From: Allolobophora icterica
Lineage: Eukaryota > Annelida > Clitellata > Crassiclitellata > Lumbricidae
Reading direction: 5' to 3'
Length of the DNA stretch: 64,000 nt
NCBI GenBank assembly: GCA_963556255.1
Contig: OY744613.1
Span: 38,819,134-38,883,133 of the forward strand
The notes under the pieces were generated by a model, which made no database searches, was not told where the DNA came from, and was given only the letters and a program-made list of their open reading frames with translations. How positions within the stretch are numbered: position 1 is the first letter of the stretch; the number at the start of each line of letters is the position of its first letter. This document shows positions 22,472-33,654 of this stretch, one piece after another. Both the position numbers and the translations under genes were made by a program.

Positions 22472-25117
22472 TTATATTTCAAACAGTTCGAGAAATGTGT
22501 CTTTCTGGGGAGCATCATTGAAGTGACGAAAACAATGATCCATGAATTCCGCTTCAATTTCAAACATATCATTGCATATTCCACAACCAAAATGTCTACA
22601 CAATAAAGGACTATGTTTACCACTAGTTGACGACAGACTTTTAGAATGTTTTTCATCTGTATTTGGTTTCTTACATTCAGGTGAAAGGTCTTTCAAAGTT
22701 TCCATTCTTGGCAAATCTTTATTTTCCACGTGATTGTCATCTTCAGCCAATTTGATGAATCTGTTATGCAACTTCCTTCTGTGGTGTTTCCTGTTCCTCA
22801 TGCTCAGTGTAACGCTTTGATATGGATCTTCTACAGTTGTGATATTTTTACATTCATTCAGACGACTACTACAATCAAACGTGTTTGGAAAGAGACCATG
22901 CTTGAGTAGTTTTTCTCTATCGTGAGTTCTCAAATCGCCTGTTAGATCATGACTTCTTCCAAACATTTTGTAATCATATGGTTTATTTCTGGTGTGGATC
23001 CTCAAATGGCATTGTAGTTGATAACTCCTTGCAAATGTTTTGTAACATAAACGGCATTTGTGTGGTTTTACTCTGGTGTGGATTCCTAAAGGATATTTGA
23101 GTCTGCTACTATCTGCAAATGCCTTGTCACATGACTCACATTGATATGGTTTTTCTCCAGTGTGTATGCTCATGTGCAGTTTCATATCATTACGTTGGGC
23201 AAATGCTTTCTGACATATGCTGCACTTGAATAGTTTTTTTCCAGTGTGGATTAAAGCATGAAGACGAAGATGGCTAAGTAGTGAAAATGTTTTGTTGCAT
23301 AACTGACAAAAGTAAGGTTTATTTCCAATGTGAATTTTTGTATGTCGTGCTAGATAACGTATTCGGGCAAATGTCTTATCACACAAATTGCAATTACATG
23401 CTCTTTCTCCAGCATGAGTTGTAATGTGCGTTTTGAGACGGCCACTTGTTGCAAATGTTTTCTTGCATAAATTGCACTTGAACGGTGTTTCTCCAGTATG
23501 TGTTCTTGTATGTACACGAAGACCACTTCTGTGTCTAAAACTTGTTTTGCAAAACTGACAAATGTGCAATTTCTTTCCAGTGTGTATTTTTATATGTTGT
23601 TTCAGATTACTGCTTTGCGCAAATGTTTTATTACAAAAGTTACAAATGTACGATTTTTCTCCCGTGTGTATTTTTATATGTTGTTTCAGATTACTGCTTT
23701 GTGCAAATGCTTTATTACAAAAGTTACATTTAAATTGTTTCTCCTCTGCGTGAATTTTTTTATGGATTCCAAGATCAGAATTTGTTCGAAATGCTTTATC
23801 ACATAAGTCACATATGTATGGTTTCTCACCAGTGTGGGTTCTTGTATGGTGGACCAGGGTTTGTTTTAAGGAAAATGCTTTGTGACATAAATTGCACTCG
23901 TATGGTTTTTCTCCACTGTGAGTTCTTAGATGACGGCTGAGATTCCCCAGCTGAGTAAATGCTTTGCTACAGAATTTACATTTGTATGGTTTCTCTCCAG
24001 TGTGAGTTTTTTTATGTGATTCCAGACAACAACTCTGTGCAAATTCTTTGTGACATAAATTGCACTTAAATGCTTTTTCTCCAGTGTGGATTATGGTATG
24101 TCTACGAAGTTCACCAGGTGTAGAAAATATTTTGCTGCATAACTGACATAAGTATGGCTTAGGCCTATATCCAATGTGAGCTTTTGTATGGCTTGCAAGT
24201 CTATCTCTCCGTGCAAATGTCTTATCACATAAATTGCACTTATATGCTCTTTCTCCAGTGTGGGTTGTAGTGTGTAATTTGAGATGGCGACTTGTTGCAA
24301 ATGCTTTCTTGCATAAATTGCACTTGAACGGTTTTTCTCCAGTATGTGTTCTTGTATGTACACGAAGACCACTACTCTGTCTAAAACATCTTTTGCAAAA
24401 CTGACAAAAGTATGGTTTTTCTCCAGTGTGCGTTTTTATATGCTCTTTCAGAGTACTGCTCTGTGCAAATGCTTTATTACAAAAATGACATTTGAATGGT
24501 TTTTCCTCAGTGTGGGTTCTTTTATGAAGTTCCAGATTAGACTTCTGTGCAAATGCTTTCTGACACAAGTTGCATATATACGGTTTCTCTCCAGTGTGGG
24601 TTCTCGTATGGCAGATCAGAGTTTTTTTCTCAGAAAATGACTTGTGACATAAATTGCACTCGAATGGTTTTTCTCCACTGTGAGTTCTTAGATGGCGGTT
24701 GAAATTCCCCTGTTGAGCAAATGCTTTGCTACAGAATTCACATTTGTATGGTTTCTCTCCAGTGTGAGTTTTTTTATGAGTTTCCAGATGTTCCTTTCGT
24801 GCAAATTCTTTCTGACACAAGTTGCATTTGTATGCTTTCTCTCCAGTGTGACTATTCAAATGGTCAGCCAGAAAGCGCTTTTCGGAATACGCCTTGTGAC
24901 AAAACTTGCACTCGTATTTTTTTTCTCCACTGTGAGTTCTTAAATGGGTTTTGAGATTCCCTTGTTGAGTAAATGCTTTGCTACAGAATTCACATTTGTA
25001 TGGTTTCTCTCCAGTGTGGGTTCTTATGTGCATTTTGAGCAACTCTTTCTTTGCAAACTTTTTGTTACAATATTCACAGTCATACTCTTTTTTCCCTTTA
25101 TTACTTCTTGCTTGCAT
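22472..25117 (-). CDS. C2H2 zinc-finger protein, gene 4 (intact long copy)
   Basis: An uninterrupted frame of 881 codons from [11 protein letters not shown] at 25117. The frame stays open upstream to an ATG at 25246 (MKQYGITV), but those 43 residues are hydrophobic and gene 1 has an in-frame stop there, so 25117 is preferred. It has 25 tandem fingers; one has lost a histidine (LKYPLGIH) and a degenerate one follows. Then come a linker with [13 protein letters not shown] and the terminal finger [18 protein letters not shown], ending FLELFEI. Fingers 4-12 and 13-22 are a nine-finger duplication; one finger is doubled again at 23581-23748. Probably a nuclear DNA-binding regulator; the target is unknown. 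It is the best candidate in the cluster for a working protein. Confidence 0.92.
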   Translation of the reverse strand: MQARSNKGKKEYDCEYCNKKFAKKELLKMHIRTHTGEKPYKCEFCSKAFTQQGNLKTHLRTHSGEKKYECKFCHKAYSEKRFLADHLNSHTGEKAYKCNLCQKEFARKEHLETHKKTHTGEKPYKCEFCSKAFAQQGNFNRHLRTHSGEKPFECNLCHKSFSEKKTLICHTRTHTGEKPYICNLCQKAFAQKSNLELHKRTHTEEKPFKCHFCNKAFAQSSTLKEHIKTHTGEKPYFCQFCKRCFRQSSGLRVHTRTHTGEKPFKCNLCKKAFATSRHLKLHTTTHTGERAYKCNLCDKTFARRDRLASHTKAHIGYRPKPYLCQLCSKIFSTPGELRRHTIIHTGEKAFKCNLCHKEFAQSCCLESHKKTHTGEKPYKCKFCSKAFTQLGNLSRHLRTHSGEKPYECNLCHKAFSLKQTLVHHTRTHTGEKPYICDLCDKAFRTNSDLGIHKKIHAEEKQFKCNFCNKAFAQSSNLKQHIKIHTGEKSYICNFCNKTFAQSSNLKQHIKIHTGKKLHICQFCKTSFRHRSGLRVHTRTHTGETPFKCNLCKKTFATSGRLKTHITTHAGERACNCNLCDKTFARIRYLARHTKIHIGNKPYFCQLCNKTFSLLSHLRLHALIHTGKKLFKCSICQKAFAQRNDMKLHMSIHTGEKPYQCESCDKAFADSSRLKYPLGIHTRVKPHKCRLCYKTFARSYQLQCHLRIHTRNKPYDYKMFGRSHDLTGDLRTHDREKLLKHGLFPNTFDCSSRLNECKNITTVEDPYQSVTLSMRNRKHHRRKLHNRFIKLAEDDNHVENKDLPRMETLKDLSPECKKPNTDEKHSKSLSSTSGKHSPLLCRHFGCGICNDMFEIEAEFMDHCFRHFNDAPQKDTFLELFEI
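23581..23748 (-). repeat. Single zinc finger duplicated in tandem (2 x 84 bp)
   Basis: Two adjacent fingers both have the helix [13 protein letters not shown]. Gene 2 has one finger at this point, so this copy is specific to gene 4. Confidence 0.85.
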
Positions 25118-25299
25118 CTTCAGACCTTCAACATAGTCAAAAAGAAGTTCACAACAACAATATGTGAGAATTTTCAGTATTAATCTGATACTTAAGGACG
25201 AAATACAAATCACAGTTAGAATAACAGTGATACCATATTGTTTCATTTCAACTCAACTGAACAAAACCTTAATAATTGTTCATCTCTGAAATTTTAACC

Positions 25300-25738
25300 A
25301 CATATTGCAACTCTGCTATCAGAGAGATTTACCCTTGTGTTCTGGTCTAGTGTTTGCGATTCAGAGGTCACTCCAGATAGTTCTCTTACTTTTACGGATC
25401 ACAGTTGCAACCTTACCATACTTCCACCTAAGGCATCTCAGAGCTATCCGTCGCTCAGTTTTATTTCTTAACCTTCACTTCAATTGTTCATGCTTTTGTT
25501 TGTTCACGAATTGACTATTGCAATATTCTCCTCATTGGTCCTCGTAAGGTTCGACTCTCTCCCGTCCACTCAGTACTAAATGCAGTGGCTAGACTGATTG
25601 CTTGCCTTCCTAGGTACTGCCAAATCTCCAATTTCATGTTTGAGCAACTACACTGGCTCCCTCTTTCAATCAATCAATTCAAAGTTCTCATTTTATGCTT
25701 AAAGCTCAATTGGGTCTTGCCTTGAAGTATTTATATGG
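25300..25738 (+). repeat. LINE relic upstream of gene 4 (third copy)
   Basis: Same LINE relic and flank as at 1600 and 15300. It ends abruptly at about 25738 (GAAGTATTTAT), where zinc-finger DNA begins. Confidence 0.7.
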
Positions 25739-25739
25739 T

Positions 25740-26073
25740 CAGCCAGAGAGCGCTTTTCGGAATATGCTTTGTGACATAACTTGCACTCGTGTGGTTTTTC
25801 TCCACTGTGAATTCTTAGATGGATGTTGAGACTCCCACGTTGTGTAATTTTTTTTACATAATTGACATTTGTATGGTTTTCTCCCACGTGGATTTTAGTA
25901 TGTACTTCCAGATGTTCCTTCCGTGCAAATTGTTTGGGACAGAACCTGCATTTGTAAGGTTTCTCTTCAGTGTGGCTTCCTAAATGGACTTTAAGAAGCC
26001 CAATCTCTGCAAATTGTTTGCTACAATATTGACATTCGTACAAATATTTCTCCCTATGGCTTTTTGTCTGCAT
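25740..26073 (-). pseudogene. Truncated zinc-finger gene fragment (gene 5)
   Basis: From MQTKSHREKYLYECQYC the minus strand encodes two good fingers. A third lost its cysteines through an early indel and a compensating one in an A-run (NHTNVNYVKKITQRGS). A fourth ([19 protein letters not shown]) is cut before its last histidine. The frame then runs into LINE DNA and stops at 25699. N-terminal sequence differs from genes 1-4. Probably non-functional. Confidence 0.75.
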
Positions 26074-26480
26074 CTTCAGATCTTCAATATCATGAGAAAG
26101 GAAATTATCATTTCAGCATTCACAATTATTCCACTGTTATAACCAATTGTTTCATCATCCTAAATGAAAAATACAGACATAATGCACATGTTAAAAACGA
26201 CAATATTCCAATGATCTATGAAAAAAGAAAAGCTCACCAGAATATGTCTGGAGGAATTTTTAATGTGATGGGTTAAAGTCCAATAGCGTTGCTTAATATA
26301 GTAGGCGCTGTAGCCTGAAATTCAATTCCCAAATAAGCATATTCATAAATATTCTTTATGATGGAATAGTTATTATAGAGAGCCTGAAACAGAAACAAAT
26401 GTGTCAATCGTTAACAAATGAAAAAAGGAATATAAATGAAGCTCGTAAATACGCATAGGGCATACAGCAATGAGAATAAA

Positions 26481-26557
26481 AATTACGAACCGTTTCCTTT
26501 GTCAGATTCCAAAAATGGCGTCCATTAAGAGAAAGTTGTTTTAAGTAGAAGTTGGAT
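26481..26557 (-). promoter_or_regulatory. Conserved upstream segment near genes 4 and 5
   Basis: AAAAATGGCG at 26511-26520, donor-like GTAATT on the minus strand (GT at 26485-26486) and TAGAAGTTGGAT at 26546-26557. It is 440 bp from the gene 5 ATG and 1.4 kb from the gene 4 ATG. Confidence 0.4.
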
Positions 26558-26999
26558 TCTCTAATGTCCTGTCCTCTTTCGAGTAAACGATTAAAATTTA
26601 AGCAAATTAAGAATCTCTGATCATTTGCTATTTTTGACGAAGTATTAGAAACGAAAATCCTCTTGCTGGTTTAAGACGATACCAAATTCACGTTCGGCAA
26701 CAAATGTGCAATAAGGGGCGCTTACTCTGCTCTATTAATACAGCAGAGTAAGCGCAGAGTAAGTCAGCATTATCAGCTGAATTGATGCCAGTCTGTCAGA
26801 TGGTTTGGAATAGTCCGACGGCCACCTGAAACAAGTTAGTCTTGGAGTGGGTGTCGCGCTTTAACCCATAATAAATCACAGAGAGAAACAGCTAATCCAG
26901 AAGAAAAAGAAACATTACATGGAAAAGTGCACGAGGAACCGGAAGTGCCCTAGAGATTTCAGGTATTTAGACCTCCAGAGAGAGGCAACCTCCAGAGGG

Positions 27000-27840
27000 T
27001 GGATGTCATCCATCCATGACTCTTCTGCTTTAATCCTTCCAAAACAGAATTTATCATCCTAGGCTTTCCTGATCATATCAAGAAAATCTCTGACCATACA
27101 TACACCTATCGACTAACTCATCGATCGTCTCTTACCTTCAGCTCGTCTGCATCTTGGTATTATACTTGTGATCCACACCTTTCTTTCTCTAACAACATCA
27201 CCCTCTCGCGGTCCTGTTTCATGCACACTCGTGACCTCCGCCGCATCCGGCACATCCTCGACCTTAAAACTGCCTCCACCATTGCTATCTCCATTGTTCA
27301 TTGAAAGCTTGATTAGGCCTACTGTAATTTCATCTTCCTCAACCCTGAGTCCACCCAAATCAAGCGTCTGCATCTTATCCAAAACTCACTATACATGTAG
27401 ACGTAGCCAGGGCTGTCACCAGAACGTCCAACCATCATCACATCACTCCCATCCTCAAGTCACGCCATTGGCCAAAAATTCCAGAGCGAATCCACTTCAA
27501 ATTCCTATCACTAACCTACAACTCTTTCAAATTTCTATCACTAACCTACAACTCCCCACAATATTCTCAGCCAAGGTACTCCCATCCTGGCAACCCGTTC
27601 CATCCGCTTCTCCTATCTTAGTCTTTCTCGACCCCAAGTCACGTGCACTAGACCTACCCAACTCAAGTTCTCCAATTAAGCCATATCCAACACAACGCCA
27701 CGCCTCTGGAACTATCTGCCCATGAATTCCGCAGATTCTCGGTTCCCTCATCATCATTGCAACCCGTGCTCCATCCTCATCCTCCTCGTGTTCTTCTGTC
27801 TATCATCCCCGGGCTTTCCACTCAAAACTGGTCTCACCTT
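27000..27840 (+). repeat. CR1/L2-like LINE reverse transcriptase 3' end
   Basis: Frames broken by indels read FNPSKTEFIILGFPDHIKK, DPHLSFSNNITLSRSCFMH, TRDLRRIRHILDLKTAST, SIVHSKLD, STQIKRLHLIQNS, and near the end TPRLWNYLP: the palm/thumb and C-terminal part of a LINE. Short readings on either strand here are not host genes. Confidence 0.8.
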
Positions 27841-28369
27841 TTCAAGTACTCCTACCCTGACTCATCCGATTCTCCGCCTTGCTATTTCTCTCGCCCTAAA
27901 CGACACCCGCCTTGATAGCTGCTCTGCCTCCTCTCTTGATCTGGTCCCGTGGAAACCGGACTCGGATCTCTTGTACTGCTCTCTGGAACCGCTCTGATTT
28001 GGCGTAGCGCTCGTGAATAGGCTGGTGCGCTGCGCTTGGTCTTCCAGTGGCGCTTTGTAAGTTTGGGATTACAATTACGATTACGACGAGAAACTTGACA
28101 ACATAAGCTAAACTTTATGACGTAAGTGCGCTTCCGGTGTTATCTAATGCGAATATAATGGGTGCTTTTCGTTTACATGTAATTTGTTTCATATTGAAGA
28201 TATTGAAGACATAAATAAATCAGTGTTATGAACTGATTTCAGTGTTTATAGATACACCTCCCAACTCCCAATCCCGTTTTTCTCGGGCTTTCAGTTCCGG
28301 ATCCTGTTGTTCAGTTGCGTAACCTTTTTCCTAGACAAAGAAAGAACTGACGATATCACTCACCTACAT

Positions 28370-28554
28370 TAGCCTACTTATAGCCCTTATACCTCCGTCA
28401 GGTGTTCACGGACCAACCACTTCGCTCAACCAGCTCGTCTTCCGCCCTAACACGGTCTCCACCCATCATCACTAAAATTTGCGATTCGCCTCATAGTCAT
28501 AGCTGTTCCACACCTCTGGAACAAAATCCCGCCAGTACTATGAAAAATATCTGG
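28370..28554 (+). repeat. Second LINE tail, cut by the assembly gap
   Basis: Reads VFTDQPLRSTSSSSALTRSP and, after a shift, VIAVPHLWNKIPASTMKNI, a LINE C-terminus directly abutting the run of N. Confidence 0.6.
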
Positions 28555-28754
28555 NNNNNNNNNNNNNNNNNNNNNNNNNNNNNNNNNNNNNNNNNNNNNN
28601 NNNNNNNNNNNNNNNNNNNNNNNNNNNNNNNNNNNNNNNNNNNNNNNNNNNNNNNNNNNNNNNNNNNNNNNNNNNNNNNNNNNNNNNNNNNNNNNNNNNN
28701 NNNNNNNNNNNNNNNNNNNNNNNNNNNNNNNNNNNNNNNNNNNNNNNNNNNNNN
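28555..28754. other. Assembly gap (200 N)
   Basis: Exactly 200 undetermined bases; true length unknown. Confidence 0.99.
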
Positions 28755-28924
28755 TCTCAAATAAGAAATGAAGCCGTAGAGTGAATCGAGCAAGAATTGG
28801 ACTGTAGCTTTAGGCCTAATATTAATTTACTGGAGTCCCATGGGACCCCAGTTGGTCAATACCGTGTGCGATTTAAGTTGGTCGCATGAGGGTCAACGTG
28901 TTGGATATAGGCCTAGGCCTATAT

Positions 28925-29785
28925 GTGTTACATACTTCCAGAAACGCTTCTATTTCTGCGGAAAACCTATCAACAATCTGGTTGAAATAATTTATGCGAA
29001 ATTTTTCTTGTGCATCTGAAAGTCCTTCATCGACAGTTTCGTAAATAATTTTTTCTTTTGCGCACTCTCGTCTCTTTGAAAACTGATTCTGTTTCCAATT
29101 CTTTGGCAATTTTTGATTAATTTTATTTGCAGATGTTATTGCCGTTTCAAGGCCGCCCTCTCTGTAAGATTTCAACCATTTGCAAGTATGTTCCATGCTG
29201 CTAATGGCAGTTGCTAGATCGACTGAGATGTTTTGTAATTCTTTACTGATATAATTAAACTGGAACAATATGTCGTACCAAAAAGCAATTGAAACAATGA
29301 AGTTGAGGTTCTTAAGTTCTTTGCAAAATGATTCCGCTTCACTTCGAGCTTTTTGATCATTAGAAAACTTTTATAGTTAGAATACTGTATAGGGCCTACT
29401 TACTAACCAATTGGACTTATGCTATTGTGTAATATACATATATATGTTTAATGCTATGTATGTATATATAGCAGAAGAAGAAGAAGAGCAGTCCCTTAAG
29501 CTAGCCCTGAGGCAACCATGGGTATGAAGTGTTAGCGACTTCATTTTCTTAGCCTTCTTATATAATATATATATGGATTTACTTTAGAAGATTTATTTAC
29601 CAGACGTTGTTCAACAGAGTGCTGTTTGGCAGTTGGCTTAATAAAGAATATACTTACTTGCATACTTATGTACTTAGTTTGCTCTGCAACTTAAACAGTG
29701 CATCATAGATTTCGCCTGCTTGATATCGCACTGCCTCTACACTTTCCACGAGACTTTTCCGCTGGGTTTCACAAAGTGGTTTCAC
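28925..29785 (-). pseudogene. hAT transposase relic (ZMYM1-like domain), split by insertion
   Basis: The upstream part (29785-29671) reads VKPLCETQRKSL, VEAVRYQAGEIYDALFKLQS. The downstream part (29360-28925) reads SEAESFCKELKNLNFIVSIA, FWYDILFQFNYISKEL, TCKWLKSYREGG, EGLSDAQEKFRINYFNQIVD. This is the order found in DUF4371/ZMYM1-type hAT transposases. The parts are separated by about 300 bp containing a truncated SINE, and an in-frame stop lies near 29375. Only an internal segment of the transposase survives. Confidence 0.75.
29466..29556 (-). mobile_element. Truncated SINE inside the hAT relic
   Basis: Body segment related to 9683-9978 (plus strand TATGAAGTGTTAGCGACTTC) with a GAAGAAGAAG tail. 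It is part of the insertion that splits the transposase relic. Confidence 0.65.
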
Positions 29786-30039
29786 TAAAATAATTTTATA
29801 TTTCAAACATAGGCTACTTGGAAAAGACAGCTCATCGCTTTGTTGAATCAGAATATAAAAGTATGGATTCTTTTAATAACACCAACTTTTTGCAATGTCA
29901 CATTGCAGCAATTTGTCGCTGTGACAGGCACAAGGGGTACAAAAATGCCCTAGGATTTACTTGTAAAAAACGATCGTTTGTACACCTGATTGATAGTATT
30001 GCTGCTAAGCGATGTAAGCGTTGACAGCGTTCAATCTCA

Positions 30040-30132
30040 TGACAGTAAAAATAATAGCCAGCAGCCGCCTTGGGCCCTGAAAGCGCGGGGGCCAAGGCGG
30101 CTGCCTCGTTCGCCTTACCCTAGGGACGGGTC
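30040..30132. repeat. Possible terminal region of the hAT relic
   Basis: An inverted pair CAGCCGCCTTGG / CCAAGGCGGCTG surrounds GGCCCTGAAAGCGCGGGGG, followed by CCCTAGGGACGGGTCTG. GC-rich ends of this style are common in ZMYM-type hAT elements. Being about 250 bp beyond the transposase relic, it is plausibly that element's 5' end; the other end was not found. Confidence 0.35.
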
Positions 30133-30724
30133 TGTTTCGCTGTAGACTGAAACCTGACATCTTCTAGTTACCTATGGCTCTTAATGTTTGCGCAGCTTCA
30201 ATGTGCACTTCTTGATTTTGTAATGAGGATATTTTTTAAATACCAGCTTTACTGTATTGTATGCACCTAGAAAATGCGTAAACCAGTTACACGGAAATTC
30301 TCTGTGTCTGCTTCCAAGTCGTACACTGATTCGAATTCCCAGCCACACTCTGTTTCGAGTGTAGGCATGTAGGGTGACTTCGATCTAAGCCAACTGTCGT
30401 TGCAGCTGCGCAGTTTGTTATAGGAAGCTAATCAAGGATCAGACAGGGCAGTCTCTCATCAAGCTCCGCTCTCGCCAGACTCCCGACGGTTGCCATCTTG
30501 CCTTTACCGACTCTGACAATCTGTCTCTTCTTGCAAAAACACCATTGCTAATCAACGTATATTTTATATTCTGACGGAGTCTGACTTTCTCCAGCTTTGT
30601 TTCCTGTTTGCTTAGGCGTTTGCTTGTCTCTGGTTTGACTTTGTTACTGTATTGCATTTGTGGGTCTCTGAACGTGTGTCTGTCTCTAAATGCATTATTG
30701 TCCTTTCTTACTTTGCTCTCCGCT

Positions 30725-31218
30725 CGGCCATCCATCACTCATCCATTCATCCAACCAGCCACGCACATATCCTTCTATTCGACGATCCATCTATCCGTTC
30801 GGCAATCTATTCACAGATCCATTGATCCATTCATTTATCCATCCATTTATCCATCCATGTATCCAGCTCTTTATCCGTCCATCCATCCATCCATTCATTT
30901 ATCTGATCATCCATCCAGCTATCCTCCCATTCAGCCATTCGGCCATCCGTCGATCCATTCATCCATTCATCCATTTATTCATCCATCCATTAATCCATTC
31001 TTCTATTCAGCCAATCATCCATCCTTCTAACATTCATGCATCCATTCATGCATCCATCCATCCCACCCGCTTATTCTCCAACAGTTCATCCATCCATCCA
31101 TCCATTCACATAGCCATCGATCCATCTATATAACCATCCATTTATTCATCAATTTATCCGTCCATCCATATACAAATGCATCCATCCATCCATTCATCCA
31201 TCCATCCTTCCTTCCATC
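30725..31218. repeat. (ATCC)n-rich tract
   Basis: About 490 bp of degenerate CATCCATCCATT repeats; the overlapping Ser/His/Pro-rich readings are artefacts. Confidence 0.9.
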
Positions 31219-32660
31219 CATTTGCGCCTGAAGTATCGCATCAATCCGCGCACAGTCTTTTCAGCGACCGCCAACATCAACCGCATCATCAACCTCCGCA
31301 GCCAAACACACGATGCGACGAACGTTGCTGGCGTCAACGCAGCTTCAGCAGCCGCAGCAGCAGTGATGGCTGGCATCTGAAAAGAGCTTTGGAACTGCAT
31401 GACTACGCTTAGCAAGTGACCGATGCTCAGCTGCCGCAACCAATTACTGCAGGCATCTAGTTGAGACGGAACCAGGACCGAGAGAAACAGGAAGCAGATC
31501 CATTGCATCTCGTACTGCTTCCCTTTGTAGTTCCTTCGATTGTACTTCGTCGCATCAGGTCCCAACAAACATCGACCACAGTCGACTACACTACAGTACG
31601 TCTTCCTGCAATGGCATCCGTGATATCTTGAAACGCGTTGAAATATGATGTTCAATAATGGTTTACATGTGTGCATCCCATTTTAACGCGTTGCATTGGC
31701 ATCACGGTGACCATAGCATTACATGATAAGTTTCTAAACAATTTTACGTCTAGCAATTCATCATCTGTGTAAGCTGGAAGGAATCCTAAAGACAAATCAT
31801 CTCTCCATCATTCGGAATCTACTGAAGAAAAGTCCAATCGGCAAAGCAAACGGTCGATCTACCGAGTCTCATCTGTAAGTAAAACGGTGGATCATCAACT
31901 GAGGAGAATATCGACTGTGAATCAGATGCTACAGACTTCCGACGATGTTTAAGACAAGACTTGGAAAACTACTTCCCTACATCAACAAAAAGGTCTTCCT
32001 GAGGGAAAAGAAAGGTCAGACTTTATTATTTTACCAGCTTTTATAGTTACGCCGTATAATGTAACTCACCATTGAGTGGCACCTTTTCTTTGGGTGTCGT
32101 GCTCATACATTACGCAGGGAAATTGAAACGGGTGCGACTTGAGTTCAGTTACGAACTTTTTTCGGTGCGCTATACGAGGAGCACCTCAATGCTGTAGGAC
32201 CACGACTGAAACCAATGCATTTTCTCATAATACACTGTTTCTCATGCGGTTGCTCCAGTTGCCCTGTCGAATATCTGCCGAACTTATGAAGGTGGCGCGG
32301 TACAGGATTGTTGATGGGTTTGTCTTTCATCGGGAGAGAAGTTCAAAGTGTCGTTCTTATTGTTAAATTTACAATTAGCTACCAAGCAGCTGTTACCTAT
32401 TATGGAGAATTGTCCAATAGTCTTCATGCTGCGCACTAACCAAAATATTCCTTCACTTCAGGACCTCTAAAGACTAAGGTTGATAGTGCTTGACCATGGG
32501 AACACTGTAGCTCCATATGAGCATGTTTTAACGTTGCTCTCTGTCATTTAAGAGCAAGGAGCCAAGCCTCCAGCCTAGCTGAGAGGTAAACACTGACCGA
32601 CCAGAAAACCTAGTCCCTTTCGTGTTCACAGTAGTAGGCCTACCAGTCTTCTGTGGACCA
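31219..32660. other. Unrecognised DNA, possible short exon
   Basis: At 31239-31380 the plus strand reads TANINRIINLRSQTHDATNV then AGVNAASAAAAAVMAGI and a stop. It is alanine-rich and coding-like but not recognised. The 160-codon minus-strand reading over it has no family features. Nothing else seen. Confidence 0.3.
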
Positions 32661-32663
32661 AAT

Positions 32664-32850
32664 AACGTAGGGCACGATAGCCGACTGGGTACAGTGTTCG
32701 TCTAATAAGACGGAGAATACGGGTTCGAATGGTTCAATTACGATTTAGGGAAGTTGAGCAAGTTCCTCAGTCGCATTTGCTCAGCGTCGTCGAATGGGTA
32801 TGAGTCAGTATATAGTCGAGCCTAAAATGCAGAAATAATAATAAATAGCT
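32664..32850 (+). mobile_element. tRNA-derived SINE, third family
   Basis: Head with box A-like TAGCCGACTGG (32678-32688) and box B-like GGGTTCGAATGG (32721-32732), about 33 bp apart as in a tRNA. It ends in an AATAATAATAAAT tail. The acceptor arm does not pair well, so it is not called a tRNA gene. Confidence 0.6.
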
Positions 32851-33100
32851 TACCGCGGTCAACCAATGAACATTCAGAAATAAACTGCGCACAAGTAGAC
32901 GTGAACTACACTGCACCTAATTTCAGTTGCTACAGGGTCCCAACAGCAAATTAAGCCCAAAAGTTATTCGTTACACGTGTAATAACCGACCATTTACTTA
33001 ATTTCACCTTAATGTGCCTGGTTTTTTAAAATTAATTTAATATAATACACTTTATCTCGGATTAACTGACCCTATCTAACTAAGCCTTAACTTGTCTAAT

Positions 33101-33391
33101 TTTTTGGATACGGAAATTTCGCCCACGGAAGAATCGCCCCCGGAAGATTCGCCCCCGACATTTCGCCCCCGGAAGATTCGCCCCCGGAAGCTGGATTAGC
33201 GATGAAAATGTAACTAAGACTAGAAGCGGGATCTATGATGAAAATATAACTAAGACTAGAAGCTGGATTAGCGATGAAAATGTAACTAAGGCTAGAAGCT
33301 GGATTAGCGATGAAAATCTTCCGGGGGGCGAAACTTCCGGGGGCGAATCTTCCGGGGGCGAATCTTCCGGGGGCGAAAAGTCCTAGAACCC
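33101..33391. mobile_element. Foldback element with TTCGCCCCCGGAAGA arms and 36-bp monomer core
   Basis: Left arm: tandem CGCCCCCGGAAGATT-type units from 33117 to 33190. Right arm: the inverted units (CTTCCGGGGGCGAA) from 33318 to 33378. The core (33186-33322) is about 3.7 copies of the 36-bp monomer also seen at 2741 and 16437. Target-site duplication not resolved (CTAATT lies on both sides). Confidence 0.65.
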
Positions 33392-33654
33392 TAATTGTTC
33401 CATACTCTATCTCATGCCTACTAGATAACTATCGTTGCACTTAGCAGTCATCATCAACAACATCACAACTTCACAATGCGTGCATACGATAATGCTATAT
33501 GTTCTAGTATATAGCCTATAGTATACATTCGATGAATCAAAACTACGCAATGTATGCAGTCGCGCATTTATATTGCTTCATTTCGTGTAGATTCTTCAAA
33601 AGCTCTTGTGTGAGATAACCAGGCAGTATGGGTCACACAGAACGTAGGATTAGA

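Noticed and set aside
25118..25246. Upstream start for gene 4 (MKQYGITV)
   Set aside because: The extra 43 residues are hydrophobic and gene 1 has an in-frame stop in the same region.
32664..32740. A functional tRNA gene
   Set aside because: Box A and box B are present, but arms do not pair well and an AT-rich tail follows; SINE is the better reading.
33186..33322. Regular 36-bp repeats resembling a CRISPR array
   Set aside because: Monomers are head to tail without variable spacers, in a eukaryotic transposon context.
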